A stretch of 12,953 bases of DNA from Planctomycetaceae bacterium. Its GTDB lineage: Bacteria; Planctomycetota; Planctomycetia; Pirellulales; Thermoguttaceae. Positions 12,488 through 12,953 of this stretch are shown here, piece after piece. A program made the position numbers and the translations under genes. The notes under the pieces are model-generated. The model had not been told where the DNA came from and did no database searches. It was given only the letters and a program-made list of their open reading frames with translations. Every line of letters starts with the position of its first letter. The first letter of the stretch is position 1. Where the stretch lies: positions 1 to 12,953 of the forward strand of contig JAITST010000537.1 in assembly GCA_031287585.1 (NCBI GenBank), read 5' to 3'.

Positions 12488-12953
12488 ATGCCAAAACACA
12501 ACTTCCGTAACACGCTTTATTCACACGATAACTTGTATGTTTTATCGGGACTGAACAGCAATTTGGTCGATTTGATTTACCTCGACCCGCCGTTCAACTC
12601 GAAACGAATGTACTCCGCTCCCGTCGGAAGTAAAGCCGCCGGTGCAAGTTTCAAAGATATGTGGACTTGGCAAGATGTCAACGAACATTATCTTCATACA
12701 TTAGCGGAAAACTATCCCGCGTTGACAAAATATATTGCGTCTGTCGGAAAAATCCACAGTCCGGCAATGATGTCCTATTTAACTTATATGGCACAGCGTA
12801 TTGTCGAAATGCACCGTGTTCTCAAAGACACCGGCTCGCTTTACCTCCACTGCGACCCGACAGCAAGTCATTACTTGAAACTGTTGCTGGATTATGTTTT
12901 CGGTAAGCAAGGATTTCGTAATGAAATCGTGTGGCACTATAAAACAACGTTGA
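12488..12953 (+). CDS. Site-specific DNA methyltransferase, N-terminal part (partial)
   Basis: An open frame from ATG 12488 runs off the window end with no stop: at least 155 codons; the terminal bases TTG/A are in frame, not a stop. It begins like beta-class amino-methyltransferases (N6-adenine or N4-cytosine): the target region YSHDNLYVLSGL precedes motif IV VDLIYLDPPFNS, with DPPF at residues 33-36. A later segment, GSLYLHCDPTASHYLKLLLD, matches the conserved helix-strand after motif IV, and NEIVWHY follows. The AdoMet-binding FxGxG motif would lie further downstream, outside the window, as the beta-class order predicts. The spacer before ATG 12488 is 61 bases with no clear Shine-Dalgarno. 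It may be the modification gene of a restriction system (the type III Mod style fits) or an orphan methyltransferase; the next genes are needed to decide. Confidence 0.88.
   Translation, partial: MPKHNFRNTLYSHDNLYVLSGLNSNLVDLIYLDPPFNSKRMYSAPVGSKAAGASFKDMWTWQDVNEHYLHTLAENYPALTKYIASVGKIHSPAMMSYLTYMAQRIVEMHRVLKDTGSLYLHCDPTASHYLKLLLDYVFGKQGFRNEIVWHYKTTL

Overview
The window looks like a chromosomal segment of a moderate-GC (mid-40s %, by eye) bacterium, most likely a planctomycete or a relative. The clues are a Tat-exported Gfo/Idh/MocA oxidoreductase next to a D-tagatose/D-psicose 3-epimerase-type TIM barrel, a one-piece MetF plus cysteine-rich MTHFR_C protein, an ISAzo13-type transposase remnant, and inconsistent Shine-Dalgarno use (clear for the ABC ATPase, oxidoreductase and epimerase genes, not seen for several others). 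This assignment is inference from gene style, not from a marker gene.

Layout. 1-188 is the tail of an unrecognised gene. 189-409 holds nothing I can support. 410-926 is a bacteriohemerythrin gene behind a perfect consensus sigma70-type promoter. 927-1183 is non-coding and contains a 17-bp hairpin. 1184-2215 encodes a lone MoxR AAA+ ATPase. It converges, across a shared terminator-like hairpin, on a minus-strand MetF/MetV-like methylenetetrahydrofolate reductase gene (2266-3771). A minus-strand NfeD-like membrane protein gene (3874-4533) follows, then an AT-rich orphan on the plus strand (4701-5228), then a truncated YidC-like N-terminus (5363-5641) running into a frameshifted ISAzo13 transposase fragment on the minus strand. 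6105-9121 encodes an ABC exporter-type ATPase and a large ABC-2-type permease.

9122-10188 is a roughly 1.07-kb gene-poor region. It holds a possible decayed ORF, a MITE-like element with 22-nt terminal repeats, and a dense cluster of inverted repeats. 10189-12426 is a sugar or polyol catabolism pair (secreted or periplasmic oxidoreductase plus cytosolic epimerase). From 12488 to the end is the start of a beta-class DNA methyltransferase, possibly the edge of a restriction-modification locus.

The most unusual structure is a dispersed 20-bp perfect palindrome (CCGGTTGGCGCGCCAACCGG). It occurs as two complete copies and one near-complete copy that bracket two consecutive genes in 3813-5290, as half-sites on both sides of the transposase fragment, and as one complete copy between the oxidoreductase and epimerase genes. 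Two of the copies belong to a duplicated terminator-plus-promoter module of about 52 bp. I found no CRISPR array, tRNA or rRNA. Nothing here amounts to a clearly new multi-gene system; the palindrome family and the repeat cluster are the best leads.
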